Source of the DNA: Actinacidiphila alni
GTDB taxonomy: Bacteria > Actinomycetota > Actinomycetes > Streptomycetales > Streptomycetaceae
Length of the DNA stretch: 64,000 bases
Direction of reading: 5' to 3'
NCBI RefSeq assembly: GCF_900112845.1
Contig: NZ_FONG01000023.1
Coordinates: 1-64,000 of the forward strand
Below, in pieces: positions 36,915 through 45,640 of this stretch (position 1 is the first letter of the stretch; each line of letters begins with the position of its first letter). The notes under the pieces are model-generated. The model was not told the origin of the DNA. It did no database searches and saw nothing but the letters and a program-made list of their open reading frames with translations. Both the position numbers and the translations under genes were made by a program.

Positions 36915-37736
36915 ATGTTGAGAGAAGTGACGGGCATCCGCTATGTGACGCCGCTGCGCGAGGGCGGCTCGGTGCCCGGAGTCGTCGAGGCCGACGATCT
37001 CGGTACGTACGTCGTGAAGTTCACCGGCGCCGCCCAGGGCCGCAAGGCGCTGATCGCCGAGGTGATCGCGGGCGAACTGGCCCGGCGGCTCGATCTGCGG
37101 GTGCCCGAGCTGGTGCGCTTCGACTTCGATCCGGTGATCGGACTCGGCGAGCCCGACCAGGAGATCCAGGATCTGCTGAAGGCGAGCGGCGGGCTCAATC
37201 TCGGTATGGACTTCCTGCCCGGATCCCTCGGCTTCGATCCACTGGTCTTCCCGGTGGAGACGGCAGAGGCGAGCCGCATCGTCTGGTTCGACGCGCTCAT
37301 CGGCAACGTCGACAGATCGTGGCGGAATCCTAACATGCTGGTCTGGCACCGGGACTTGTGGTTGATCGACCACGGCGCCTCGCTGATCTGGCACCACAAC
37401 TGGCGTACCGCGCGGGCCGCCTCCGACAAGCCGTACGACGCCTCGGAGCACGCGCTGTCCCGCTTCGACCCCGATCCGGCCGCCGCGGCGGCCGAGTTGG
37501 CGCCGCGGGTCACCGACGCGCTGCTCACCGAGGTGACCGGGCTGATCCCCGACGAGTGGCTGACCGACGAGCCGGGCTTCGACACCCCCGACGACGTACG
37601 CCGCGCCTATCGCGAACTGCTGTTGAACCGCGCCGCGGACGTCCACCGGCGGATCACCCTGGCGCCCAAGCAGGGGGAGCGCCAGCCGCCGCCCGAATGG
37701 CTGCGGACCTGGGTCGAGGGGAAGAACGCGCAGTGA
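36915..37736 (+). CDS. HipA-like kinase
   Basis: A 273-aa protein with HipA/kinase-fold features: an ATP-site lysine in TYVVKF (about residue 35), the catalytic tract FDALIGNVDRSWRNPNML (about 127-144; N-x-D-R then N) and a metal-binding DHGAS (about 153-157). It is shorter than E. coli HipA (440 aa) and lacks its N-terminal subdomain. The target is unknown. ATG 36915 looks leaderless, with TAACCT (36903-36908) as -10. It overlaps the next gene (DUF3037) by 4 bp (GTGA), so the two are translationally coupled. Confidence 0.72.
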   Translation: MLREVTGIRYVTPLREGGSVPGVVEADDLGTYVVKFTGAAQGRKALIAEVIAGELARRLDLRVPELVRFDFDPVIGLGEPDQEIQDLLKASGGLNLGMDFLPGSLGFDPLVFPVETAEASRIVWFDALIGNVDRSWRNPNMLVWHRDLWLIDHGASLIWHHNWRTARAASDKPYDASEHALSRFDPDPAAAAAELAPRVTDALLTEVTGLIPDEWLTDEPGFDTPDDVRRAYRELLLNRAADVHRRITLAPKQGERQPPPEWLRTWVEGKNAQ

Positions 37737-38116
37737 CCGGCAGGGACGTCTTCGAGTACGCGCTGGTGCGCGTGGTGCCGCGGATCGAGCGCGGCGAGAT
37801 GATCAACGCGGGTGTGCTGGTGTACTGCCGCGCCCAGAGCTACGTCGGGGCCCGGGTGCACCTGGACGAGGCCCGGCTGCGCTGCCTGGACGCCGCGGTG
37901 GACGTGCTGGGGGTGCGGGCGGCACTGCGCGGGTACGAGGACATCTGCGAAGGCGGCAAGCAGGCGGGACAGGCGGCCGGGGACGACCCCGGGCGGCGCT
38001 TTCGCTGGCTCACCGCGCCGCGCAGCACCATCGTGCAGCCGGGCCCGATCCACACCGGGCTGACCGCGGACGCGGCGGCCGAGGCGGATCGGCTGCTGGC
38101 GCTGCTGGTGCACTGA
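37733..38116 (+). CDS. DUF3037 family protein
   Basis: A 127-aa protein of the DUF3037 family: VFEYALVRVVPRIERGEMINAG at the start, then VLVYCRAQSYVGARVHLDEARL. The function is unknown. The GTG start overlaps the stop of the HipA-like kinase gene. HipA-like/DUF3037 pairs recur in several phyla, which suggests that it is a partner, substrate or antitoxin-like modulator of the kinase (inference). Confidence 0.75.
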   Translation: MTGRDVFEYALVRVVPRIERGEMINAGVLVYCRAQSYVGARVHLDEARLRCLDAAVDVLGVRAALRGYEDICEGGKQAGQAAGDDPGRRFRWLTAPRSTIVQPGPIHTGLTADAAAEADRLLALLVH

Positions 38117-38216
38117 CTCCGCCCGGGACCCGGCTCGGACCCGGTTCGGACGCGGGTCGCCGGCGGCGGTGCCGACCCGGACACCCGTGCCCTGAGCCAC
38201 ATCGGCCGTGGTGGCG

Positions 38217-38245
38217 TTGACACAAAGTCACGGCGCTCCTACGGT
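38217..38245 (+). promoter_or_regulatory. Consensus promoter TTGACA-N17-TACGGT
   Basis: TTGACA (38217-38222) is a perfect -35 and TACGGT (38240-38245) a good -10 with exactly 17 bp between. The start would be near 38252. It drives the fabG-like gene at 38335. Confidence 0.75.
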
Positions 38246-38265
38246 TTCGGCTACGGGACCTACTA

Positions 38266-38275
38266 AGCGGTCGCT
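38266..38275. promoter_or_regulatory. Possible operator AGCGGTCGCT
   Basis: AGCG-GT-CGCT lies about 14 bp after the predicted start of the fabG-like transcript. TetR-type fatty-acid regulators often use AGCG-N2-CGCT-like cores, so control by such a regulator is plausible. Confidence 0.4.
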
Positions 38276-38334
38276 CATGTGTCCGGCGCGGGCCGGTCAC
38301 GGGCGTGCCGCACCACCGGGCTGAGGAGATGCAG

Positions 38335-39096
38335 ATGTCCACCACCGAGCAGCGCGTCGCGATCGTCACGGGGGCCGCGCGCGGAATCGGCGCCGCCACC
38401 GCGGTCCGCCTGGCCGCCGAGGGCCGCGCCGTCGCCGTACTCGACCTCGACGAGAACGCCTGCAAGGACACCGTCGAGACGATCACCGCGGCCGGCGGCC
38501 GGGCGATCGCGGTCGGCGCCGACGTCTCCGACGAGGCGCAGGTCGAGGCGGCCGTCGCGAAGGTGGTCCAGGAACTGGGCGCCCCCACCATCCTGGTGAA
38601 CAACGCGGGCGTGCTCCGCGACAATCTGCTGTTCAAGATGAGCGTCTCCGACTGGGACACCGTCCTCGGCGTGCACCTGCGCGGCGCCTTCCTGATGACC
38701 CGCGCCGTGCAGAAGCACATGGTGGACGCGAAGTTCGGCCGCGTCGTCAACCTCTCCTCGTCCTCCGCGCTCGGCAACCGAGGCCAGGTCAACTACTCCG
38801 CCGCCAAGGCCGGAATGCAGGGCTTCACCAAGACCCTGGCCATCGAACTCGGCAAGTTCGGCGTCACCGCCAACGCCGTCGCGCCCGGCTTCATCGCCAC
38901 CGACATGACCGCCGCCACCGCCGCCCGCGTCGGCATGGGCTTCGAGGACTTCAAGACCGCCGCCGCCACCCAGATCCCCGTCCAGCGGGTCGGTGTCCCG
39001 GACGACGTGGCGGGCGCCATCGCCTTCTTCACCGGTGACGACGCCGGCTTCGTCTCCGGCCAGGTGCTGTACGTCGCCGGCGGCCCGCTCGACTGA
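38335..39096 (+). CDS. SDR family 3-oxoacyl-ACP reductase-like (FabG-like)
   Basis: A 253-aa classical short-chain dehydrogenase. NAD(P)-binding TGAARGIG (12-19), NNAG (89-92), and the Ser-Tyr-Lys triad with Y154 and K158 (NYSAAKAG). It resembles FabG-type 3-oxoacyl reductases but has DLD (37-39) after beta-2, which points to NADH rather than NADPH. The Ala-rich stretch at about 190-215 is the substrate loop. ATG 38335 follows GAGGAGA by 6 bp. A second SDR gene follows after 54 bp, probably in the same operon. Confidence 0.85.
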   Translation: MSTTEQRVAIVTGAARGIGAATAVRLAAEGRAVAVLDLDENACKDTVETITAAGGRAIAVGADVSDEAQVEAAVAKVVQELGAPTILVNNAGVLRDNLLFKMSVSDWDTVLGVHLRGAFLMTRAVQKHMVDAKFGRVVNLSSSSALGNRGQVNYSAAKAGMQGFTKTLAIELGKFGVTANAVAPGFIATDMTAATAARVGMGFEDFKTAAATQIPVQRVGVPDDVAGAIAFFTGDDAGFVSGQVLYVAGGPLD

Positions 39097-39150
39097 CCCG
39101 CCGTCACCCACCCGCAGGCGGATCACCAGACAGGCCGGAGGCCCCCCATC

Positions 39151-39909
39151 ATGACCCAGCTCCCCGACAGCGGTCGCGTCGCCCTCGTCACCGGCGCCAG
39201 CCGGGGCATCGGCTACGGCATCGCCGAAGCCCTCGTCGCCCGCGGCGACCGGGTGTGCGTCACCGGACGCAACGAGGACACCCTCAAGGAAGCCGTCGAG
39301 AAGCTCGGCGCCGACCGCGTCATCGGCGTCGCGGGCAAGGCCCACGACGAGGCGCACCAGGCCGTCGCCGTCGAACGCACCATGGAGGCGTTCGGCCGGA
39401 TCGACTTTCTCGCCAACAACGCGGGCACCAACCCCGTGTACGGGCTGCTCGCCGACCTCGACCTCGGCGTCGCCCGCAAGGTCTACGAGACCAATGTCAT
39501 CTCCGCGCTCGGCTTCGCCCAGAAGACCTGGCACGCGTGGCAGAAGGAGAACGGCGGCGCGATCGTCAACGTCGCCTCCATCGCGGGCGTCGCACCGTCG
39601 CCCTTCATCGGCGCCTACGGCATCAGCAAGGCCGCGATGATCAACCTCACGGCGCAGCTCGCCGCCGAGATGGCGCCCGGCGTCCGGGTCAACTCCGTGG
39701 CGCCCGCCGTGGTGAAGACCAAATTCGCCTCGGCGCTGTACGAGGGCCGCGAGGAGGAAGCGGCGGCGGCCTACCCGCTCAAGCGGCTCGGCGTGCCCGA
39801 GGACATCGGCGGCGCCGCCGCCTTCCTGCTCTCGGACCAGGCGGCCTGGATCACCGGCCAGAACCTGGTCATCGACGGCGGCCTCTTCCTCCAGGCGGGC
39901 GTCGGCTGA
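39151..39909 (+). CDS. SDR family oxidoreductase
   Basis: A 252-aa short-chain dehydrogenase. TGASRGIG (14-21), NNAG (89-92), S143, Y156 and K160 (AYGISKAA). TGR (38-40) after beta-2 suggests NADP preference, complementary to the DLD of the neighbour. It lies 54 bp after the first SDR gene and ends at a strong hairpin, so they form a two-gene operon. The substrate is unknown; it may act on the same acyl or alcohol pathway. Confidence 0.85.
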   Translation: MTQLPDSGRVALVTGASRGIGYGIAEALVARGDRVCVTGRNEDTLKEAVEKLGADRVIGVAGKAHDEAHQAVAVERTMEAFGRIDFLANNAGTNPVYGLLADLDLGVARKVYETNVISALGFAQKTWHAWQKENGGAIVNVASIAGVAPSPFIGAYGISKAAMINLTAQLAAEMAPGVRVNSVAPAVVKTKFASALYEGREEEAAAAYPLKRLGVPEDIGGAAAFLLSDQAAWITGQNLVIDGGLFLQAGVG

Positions 39910-39973
39910 CCCGTACGGGTCGCGGGTGCGGGCGGAGGCCCTTGCCTTCGTCCGTACTCCAGCGTGCACAGTC

Positions 39974-40008
39974 CTCGGGTGACCGGCCGCACCGGCCGGT
40001 CACCCGAG
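39974..40008. terminator. 16-bp perfect stem-loop terminator
   Basis: The left arm CTCGGGTGACCGGCCG (39974-39989) pairs perfectly with CGGCCGGTCACCCGAG (39993-40008) around a 3-nt loop. This is the strongest hairpin seen in the window. It lies 65 bp after the second SDR gene and 25 bp before the aldo/keto reductase gene, with no U-tail, as is common in Streptomyces. Confidence 0.8.
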
Positions 40009-40033
40009 AACCGTCACGTTACGGAGACCACCC

Positions 40034-40999
40034 ATGCATTACCGCACGCTCGCCGGCGGCACCGGACCCGAGGTCAGCGCCCTGTGCCTGGGCATCCTGC
40101 CGTTCGGCTCGTCCGTCGACGACGCCACGTCCTACGCGATCCTCGACCGCTTCGCCGAGGCAGGCGGCACCTTCGTCGACACGTCCAACAACTACGCGAT
40201 CTGGGCGCCGGGCGGCACCGGCGACGAGAGCGAACTCCTGCTCGGCCGCTGGCTGCGCGACCGCGGCGCCCGGGACCGTACCGTCGTCGCCACCAAGGTC
40301 GGTGCCCGGCCGCCGGCCGGTTCCACCAAGATCTGGCCCGAGGTCTGGGAAGGGCTCTCGGCCAAGGTGATCCGGGCCGGCATCGAGGGCAGCCTGCGCC
40401 GGCTCGGCACCGACCACGTCGATCTGTACTACGCGCACGTCGAGGACCGCGACGTGCCGGTCACCGAGACCGTGGAAGCCTTCGCTGAGGTCGTCCGCAG
40501 CGGCGCCACCCGCGTCCTCGGCGTCAGCAACCACGCCGCGTGGCGGGTCGCGGCGGCCCGGCAGTACGCGGCCGACCAGGGGCTGCCCGGCTACACCTGC
40601 GTCCAGCAGCGCCACACCTATCTGTGGCCGGTGCCCGGCGGCGAGTGGGGCGCGCAGTGGTACGCCCGCGACGACGTGCAGGACATGATCGCCGCGAACG
40701 ACGACATGACGCTCATGGCGTACGGACCGCTGATCCACGGTGCCTACACGCGCCCCGACAAGAAGCTGCTCGCCGAGTACGACCACCCGGTCTCGCACCG
40801 CAGGCTGGATGTACTGCGCGAGGTCGCCAAGGAGCTGGGCGCGACCCCCAACCAGGTGGTGCTCGCCTGGCAGATGGGCGGCGCGCTGCCGATCGTGCCG
40901 GTGGTCGGGGTGAGCAGCGTCGCCCAGCTCGACGAGGCGCTCGCGGCGGTGGACCTGGACCTCGGCCCGGAGCTGCGGGCCCGGCTCGACGCGGTGTGA
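40034..40999 (+). CDS. Aldo/keto reductase
   Basis: A 321-aa TIM-barrel oxidoreductase. The catalytic tetrad is complete: D49, Y54, K88 and H135. The pattern GRWLRDRGARDRTVVATKVG and VLGVSNHAAWRVAAA fits an NADPH-dependent AKR of the YajO/Tas type. The substrate is unknown. ATG 40034 follows GGAG by about 8 bp. The start lies right after a strong terminator, so it has its own promoter or depends on read-through. Confidence 0.85.
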   Translation: MHYRTLAGGTGPEVSALCLGILPFGSSVDDATSYAILDRFAEAGGTFVDTSNNYAIWAPGGTGDESELLLGRWLRDRGARDRTVVATKVGARPPAGSTKIWPEVWEGLSAKVIRAGIEGSLRRLGTDHVDLYYAHVEDRDVPVTETVEAFAEVVRSGATRVLGVSNHAAWRVAAARQYAADQGLPGYTCVQQRHTYLWPVPGGEWGAQWYARDDVQDMIAANDDMTLMAYGPLIHGAYTRPDKKLLAEYDHPVSHRRLDVLREVAKELGATPNQVVLAWQMGGALPIVPVVGVSSVAQLDEALAAVDLDLGPELRARLDAV

Positions 41000-41092
41000 G
41001 CCGTCCGGCGGGGCCGGGCGGTACGCGTTGTCAGTGGGTGACGGTACGTTCTGTGGCAGTGACAACGCCATCGATGGCCGGAGGTTCCTGAC

Positions 41093-41782
41093 GTGCCCAG
41101 CATGCTGCCCGACTCCTGGGAGACCGTTCTCGGCGAGGAGTTGGACAAGCCGTATTTCCAGCAGCTCACCGACTTCGTCGAGGCCGAGCGGCGGGAGCAC
41201 CGGATCTTCCCGCCGCGCGACGAGGTCTTCGCCGCGCTGGAGGCGACACCCTTCAACCGCGTCAAGGTGCTGATCCTCGGTCAGGACCCCTACCACGGCG
41301 AGGGACAGGGGCACGGCCTGTGCTTCTCGGTGCGCCCCGGGGTGAGGACCCCGCCGTCGCTGCGGAACATCTTCAAGGAGATGAAGGAGGAACTGGGCCA
41401 CCCGATCCCGGACAACGGCTATCTGATGCCGTGGGCCCAGCAGGGTGTGCTGCTGCTCAACGCGGTGCTCACCGTCCGCGAGGGCGAGGCCAACTCGCAC
41501 AAGGGCAAGGGCTGGGAGAAGTTCACCGACGCGGTCATCAAGGCCGTGGCGACCCGCCCCGACCCGGCGGTGTTCGTGCTGTGGGGCAATTACGCGAAGA
41601 AGAAGCTGCCGCTGATCGACACCGAGCGGCACGCCGTCGTGCAGGGCGCCCACCCCTCGCCGCTGTCGGCGAAGCTCTTCATGGGCAGCCGCCCCTTCAC
41701 ACAGATCGACAAGGCCGTCGCCGACCAGGGGCACGCCCCGATCGACTGGCGCATCCCGGATCTGGGGGTGTCCGCGGGTTAG
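41093..41782 (+). CDS. ung: Uracil-DNA glycosylase
   Basis: A 229-aa base-excision repair enzyme. The water-activating loop GQDPYHG (D65, H68) and the leucine loop GAHPSPLSA (H187) are intact. The FCFSV-like motif (GLCFSV) and LLLN for uracil recognition are present. It should remove uracil from DNA in the cytoplasm. GTG 41093 follows GGAGG; ATG 41102 is also possible. Confidence 0.93.
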   Translation: MPSMLPDSWETVLGEELDKPYFQQLTDFVEAERREHRIFPPRDEVFAALEATPFNRVKVLILGQDPYHGEGQGHGLCFSVRPGVRTPPSLRNIFKEMKEELGHPIPDNGYLMPWAQQGVLLLNAVLTVREGEANSHKGKGWEKFTDAVIKAVATRPDPAVFVLWGNYAKKKLPLIDTERHAVVQGAHPSPLSAKLFMGSRPFTQIDKAVADQGHAPIDWRIPDLGVSAG

Positions 41783-41809
41783 CGTCGTGCCCGAGACGAG
41801 GAGGCTCGG

Positions 41810-42283
41810 GTGGACGAACGGGACGGGCCGGGTGAACCGGACGCGATGATGGGCCGGATCGGCCAGGTCGTCATGCTGCTGCACGCCGGGGACCGGGAGG
41901 AGGCCAGGATCCGGTTCGCGGCGCTGTGGGAGGAGATCGGGGAGCAGGGCGACCCGCTGCACCGCTGCACGCTGGCGCACTACATGGCCGACACCCAGGA
42001 CGACCCCGAGGACGAACTGACCTGGGACCTCAGGGCGTTGCGGGCCGCCGACGCGCACACCGGCGGCGAGGACGGCCGGCGGATCCTGGGCTTCTACCCC
42101 TCGCTCCACCTCAATCTCGCCGCCGACTACTGGAAGGTGGACGAGGCCCGGCTCGCCCGCAGCCATCTGGGCCTGGCCCGCGAGGCGTGCGACGCGCTCG
42201 GCGACGACGCGTACGGGGACGGCGTGCGGGCGGCCGTCGGCCGGATGGAACTGCGGGTGCTGGGCTCCGACCAGCTTCCGTAG
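41810..42283 (+). CDS. Hypothetical tetratricopeptide-like protein
   Basis: A 157-aa protein with helical, TPR-like spacing (GQVVMLLHAGDREEARIRFA; YPSLHLNLAADYWKVDEARL). I recognise no defined family. GTG 41810 has GAGGAGG 6-12 bp upstream and lies 28 bp after ung, so it is probably co-transcribed with it. Function unknown. Confidence 0.65.
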   Translation: MDERDGPGEPDAMMGRIGQVVMLLHAGDREEARIRFAALWEEIGEQGDPLHRCTLAHYMADTQDDPEDELTWDLRALRAADAHTGGEDGRRILGFYPSLHLNLAADYWKVDEARLARSHLGLAREACDALGDDAYGDGVRAAVGRMELRVLGSDQLP

Positions 42284-42308
42284 CGGCCGGTGTCCCGCCG
42301 TGCCGGCT

Positions 42309-42383
42309 GGACCGGTCGGGACGGGACCGGACAGGACGGGACGGGACCGGTCGGGACAGGATTGGACAGGGCTGGACGGGGCC
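42309..42383. repeat. Degenerate short tandem repeat (GGAC(A/G)GG-type)
   Basis: About ten imperfect copies of a 5-10 bp unit such as GGGACGGGACCGG and GGACAGG fill the gap between two convergent genes. No gene or protein is encoded. The tract looks like a slippage product of a GGGAC motif. Confidence 0.6.
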
Positions 42384-42394
42384 CGACCGGGAGG

Positions 42395-42844
42395 TCAATC
42401 GCCGTAGGACCGGCGGCAGATCCGGGCCGCGTCGCTGTCCGCGGCCCAGCCGCCGTACGTCTCGCCGAGCGCGCAGACGCCCGCGCCGCCGGGCAGTGTC
42501 ACGTCCGGCGGCTGCCGTTCGGCGGGCGGGGGCGCGGCCCGGCGCGAGCGGGGGACCGGCCGCTGTCCCGGCGTGGTGCCCGGGTGGGGCGCGGCGGCCT
42601 GCGGAGCGGGCCGCGGGCTGTGCGCCGGCACGGGCGACGGCGTCCTGACCGGCGCCGGGCCGGGCTCCGCCGTCGCCAGCACCGCGTGGTCCGGCGGCGG
42701 CAGCAGCACCCCGCCGTCCGGCACGGCCACCCTGGGCGCGGTGCCGCCGGTGGCGGGGACGGGGACCGGGGGAGCGGAGACGGTGGTGCACCCGGCAGCG
42801 GCGGAGGCCGCCACCAGGAGCACGACCACAGGTAAGCGGCGCAT
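42395..42844 (-). CDS. Proline-rich lipoprotein with conserved C-terminal Cys-pair motif
   Basis: A 149-aa protein. The signal peptide RRLPVVVLLVAASAAAGC ends in a lipobox (AAGC), so it should be anchored outside the membrane. Residues about 20-115 are Pro/Ala-rich and probably extended. The end VCALGETYGGWAADSDAARI-CRRSYG has two cysteines and a conserved-looking GETYGGW. I do not recognise a function. ATG 42844 is clear. Confidence 0.7.
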   Translation of the reverse strand: MRRLPVVVLLVAASAAAGCTTVSAPPVPVPATGGTAPRVAVPDGGVLLPPPDHAVLATAEPGPAPVRTPSPVPAHSPRPAPQAAAPHPGTTPGQRPVPRSRRAAPPPAERQPPDVTLPGGAGVCALGETYGGWAADSDAARICRRSYGD

Positions 42845-43011
42845 TCCGCCAACTGTGCCGAATGCCGCCGGGCCCGCCCAGACCCCGCAGGAGTGAGCCG
42901 CCGGGCGGCGCGTACCGTTCGCTCACCCGTACGGGTGCCCCTTGTCCGGCCCGTATGCTGCGGGGACACCGTCACGGGACACCGCGACGAGGAACGACAG
43001 GAGAGCAGCAC

Positions 43012-43932
43012 ATGGCATCCGGCGGCGCGCCCCTCAAGATCGGTGTGATCGGGCTCGGTGACATCGCGCAGAAGGCGTATCTGCCGGTCCTCACCGCGCA
43101 GCCGGATCTCGAACTCCACCTCCAGACCCGCACCCCCGCCACCCTGGAGCGGATCGGCGCCGCCTACCGGCTGCCGCACCGGCACACCGCGCTGGACACG
43201 CTGCTCGACCAGGGACTCGACGCCGCCTTCGTGCACGCCCCCACCGAGCACCACGTGGAGATCGCCGAGCGGCTGATCGAGGCGGGCGTCCCCACCTACG
43301 TCGACAAGCCGCTGGCCCGCGACGCGGCCGGCGCCCGCGGGCTGGTGGAGCTGGCCGAGGAACGCGGCGTCGCCCTCATGGCGGGCTTCAACCGCCGTTA
43401 CGCGCCCGGCTACGCGCAGTGCCTTGACCACCCGCGCGACCTGATCCTCATGCAGAAGAACCGCGTCGGCCTCGCCGAGCAAGCGCGCGGCATGATCTTC
43501 GACGACTTCATCCATGTCGTCGACACCCTGCGCTTCCTGGCGCCCGGCACGATCCGCGACGTGCATGTGACCGCGAAGGTCCGCGCCGGACTCGTCCACC
43601 ACCTCGTGCTGCACCTGTCCGGCGACGGCTTCACCGCGATCGGCTCCATGAACCGGATGAGCGGCTCCACCGAGGAGAGCCTGGACGTCAGCGGCGACGA
43701 CACCCGCCGCCAGGTGCTCAACCTCGCCGAGATCGTCGACCACAAGGGGCAGCCCAGCGTGCGGCGCCGCGGCGACTGGGTGCCCGTCGCCCGGCAGCGC
43801 GGCATCGAGCAGATCACCCTCGCCTTCCTCGACGCCGTCCGCGCGGGCAAGACGCTCGACGCCCGCGACGCGCTGGCCACCCACGAACTGTGCGAGCGGA
43901 TCGTCACCGAGGTGCGGGAGCGGACCGGCTGA
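43012..43932 (+). CDS. Gfo/Idh/MocA family oxidoreductase
   Basis: A 306-aa NAD(P)-dependent sugar or cyclitol dehydrogenase-like protein. The Rossmann motif is IGVIGLGDIAQKAYLP; the family lysine motif is DKPLA (usual EKP). Typical members oxidise sugar derivatives, but the substrate is not deducible. ATG 43012 follows AGGAGAG; an in-frame upstream extension has no similarity. It converges on lnt and overlaps its end by 29 bp. Confidence 0.85.
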   Translation: MASGGAPLKIGVIGLGDIAQKAYLPVLTAQPDLELHLQTRTPATLERIGAAYRLPHRHTALDTLLDQGLDAAFVHAPTEHHVEIAERLIEAGVPTYVDKPLARDAAGARGLVELAEERGVALMAGFNRRYAPGYAQCLDHPRDLILMQKNRVGLAEQARGMIFDDFIHVVDTLRFLAPGTIRDVHVTAKVRAGLVHHLVLHLSGDGFTAIGSMNRMSGSTEESLDVSGDDTRRQVLNLAEIVDHKGQPSVRRRGDWVPVARQRGIEQITLAFLDAVRAGKTLDARDALATHELCERIVTEVRERTG

Positions 43933-45427
43933 CCCACCACCGGCGGGCCTCGTACGCGGCGGCCACCACCAGCAGCGCCAGGGCCAGCCGCGGCACCCAG
44001 TCGCCGAACCGGTCGTACGGGCTGCGGCCGGCCGCCAGCGGTACGTCGTAGACGGTGGCGGCGCTCGCGCTCTGCGGCATCCGGTGCCCCACCGCGTGCC
44101 CGTTCGCGTCGTACACCGCGGTGATGCCGGTCAGCGTCGCGTGCACCATCGGCCGCCAGCTCTCCGCCGCCCGCAGCGCCGCGAGCGACGCGTGCTGCGC
44201 GGGCGCCCACGAGCCCTGGAAGGACGAGGTGGACGACTGCGCCACCAGCAACTGGGCGCCCATGTCCGCCAGATGACGGCTCATGTCGGGGAACGCGGAC
44301 TCGAAGCAGACCATCGGCCCGATCCGTACCGCCGGGGTGTCCATCACCACCTGGTGGTCGCCGCGCTGCCGGTCCTCGCCCGCCGCCTTGCCGACGGAGG
44401 TCGCCCAGCCGAGCAACGAGCGGAAAGGCACGTACTCGCCGAAGGGCACCAGCCGCATCTTGTCGTACGCGGGCCCCGTCACCCCGGCCGGGCCGATCAG
44501 CGCGGACGTCTTGGAGATGCCGGTGCCGTCGGCCCGCTCGGCGTCCACATTGACCAGGATGTCGGCGCCGACCGCGCGGGACAGCGCCGCGAGCCGGTCG
44601 GCGACGTCCGGCCGGGAGGTCAGATCGACGCCGACGCTGCTCTCGCCCCACACCACCAGATCCGGGTGGCTGCCCACCAGACCGCGGGTGAGCGCCGCCT
44701 GGCGGTCGAAGCGGGCGTCGGGCCCGACGATCACACCCGGCTGGACGACCGCTATGCGGACCGCGCCCGCGCGCTGCGGATGCGGCGCCCACAGCCACAC
44801 CACACCGGTCAGCGTCGCGGCGCCCGCGAGCGCCGTGGCCGCCGGTCTGCGGACCGCGGGCACCGCGACCAGGGCGGTCAGCGCCGTGTTGACCAGCACC
44901 ACCAGCGCGCTCACCAGCCAGACCCCGCCGACCGACGCCAGCCGCAGCGCGGGCCGCACCTGCCACTGGCTCGCGCCCAACAGCCCCCAGGGGCCGCCCA
45001 GATACTGCCAGGAGCGCACCAGCTCCACCATCAGCCACCCGCAGGGCACCAGCACCATCGCGACGGCGGCCCGGCGCGGCCCCGTCCCGTCACCGAGCAG
45101 CCGCCGCACCAGCCAGCCCCACGGCGCCCACAGGGCGCCGAGCAGCAGTGCCAGCACCACGATGAAGACATTGAGGCTCGCGAACAGCCAGTGGTGCACC
45201 GCCAGCATGAAGCCCGCGCCGCCCAGCCAGCCGTCCACCGCGGCCCGTCGCGCGGTGCGCGCGGACCGCGCGAGCAGCATCCACGGCACCAGCGCCGCGT
45301 AGGCCAGCCACCACAGCGCGGGAGCGGGGAAGGCGAGCGCGGGCAGCGCCCCGGCAGCGGCGGCGCCGAACCCGCGGATCCACGGCGAGGAGAGCCGGGC
45401 CCGCCGCTCCTGGACCGTGACCGTCAT
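43904..45427 (-). CDS. lnt: Apolipoprotein N-acyltransferase
   Basis: A 507-aa membrane enzyme that adds the third acyl chain to lipoproteins. Six to seven membrane segments in 20-215 precede a nitrilase-like domain with the full catalytic triad: E262 (VVWGESSVG), K323 (YDKMRLVPFGEYVP) and C374 (MVCFES). A last helix lies near the C-terminus. Streptomyces often has two Lnt paralogues. It starts at ATG 45427. The end overlaps the Gfo/Idh/MocA gene. Confidence 0.9.
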   Translation of the reverse strand: MTVTVQERRARLSSPWIRGFGAAAAGALPALAFPAPALWWLAYAALVPWMLLARSARTARRAAVDGWLGGAGFMLAVHHWLFASLNVFIVVLALLLGALWAPWGWLVRRLLGDGTGPRRAAVAMVLVPCGWLMVELVRSWQYLGGPWGLLGASQWQVRPALRLASVGGVWLVSALVVLVNTALTALVAVPAVRRPAATALAGAATLTGVVWLWAPHPQRAGAVRIAVVQPGVIVGPDARFDRQAALTRGLVGSHPDLVVWGESSVGVDLTSRPDVADRLAALSRAVGADILVNVDAERADGTGISKTSALIGPAGVTGPAYDKMRLVPFGEYVPFRSLLGWATSVGKAAGEDRQRGDHQVVMDTPAVRIGPMVCFESAFPDMSRHLADMGAQLLVAQSSTSSFQGSWAPAQHASLAALRAAESWRPMVHATLTGITAVYDANGHAVGHRMPQSASAATVYDVPLAAGRSPYDRFGDWVPRLALALLVVAAAYEARRWWVSRSAPAPR

Positions 45428-45566
45428 ACGCGCTCCTCGATGGCGTCAATGGTCCCCCGTACGGGCCCGCTCGGGCCGTCCTCCTGGCACCGGCCTACCC
45501 TGCGCGGACCGCCGCACACCGGCGTGCGCGCGGCGCGCGGGCGCACGCGGGGCGTCCCACCGCGCC

Positions 45567-45586
45567 CCGCACGGCCGGCCGTGCGG
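45567..45586. terminator. 20-bp perfect palindrome after doxX
   Basis: CCGCACGGCCGGCCGTGCGG (45567-45586) is fully self-complementary. It lies downstream of doxX and upstream of lnt (both minus strand), so it may terminate the doxX transcript. It has no U-tail, so it could also be an operator. Confidence 0.5.
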
Positions 45587-45590
45587 ACCG

Positions 45591-45640
45591 GACCGCCGTC
45601 AACCGCTGTCAGTCACCGTCAGCCGCCGTCAGTCGCCGTC
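45591..45640. repeat. Five tandem copies of a 10-bp unit at the end of doxX
   Basis: GACCGCCGTC, AACCGCTGTC, AGTCACCGTC, AGCCGCCGTC and AGTCGCCGTC follow one another exactly. The last unit lies inside the doxX C-terminus (DDRDGD) and the others just after its stop. Slippage of this unit would change the tail or the 3' end. Confidence 0.75.

Noticed and set aside
42309..42383. CRISPR-like repeat tract
   Set aside because: Units are short (5-10 bp), degenerate and without spacers; no cas genes are present.
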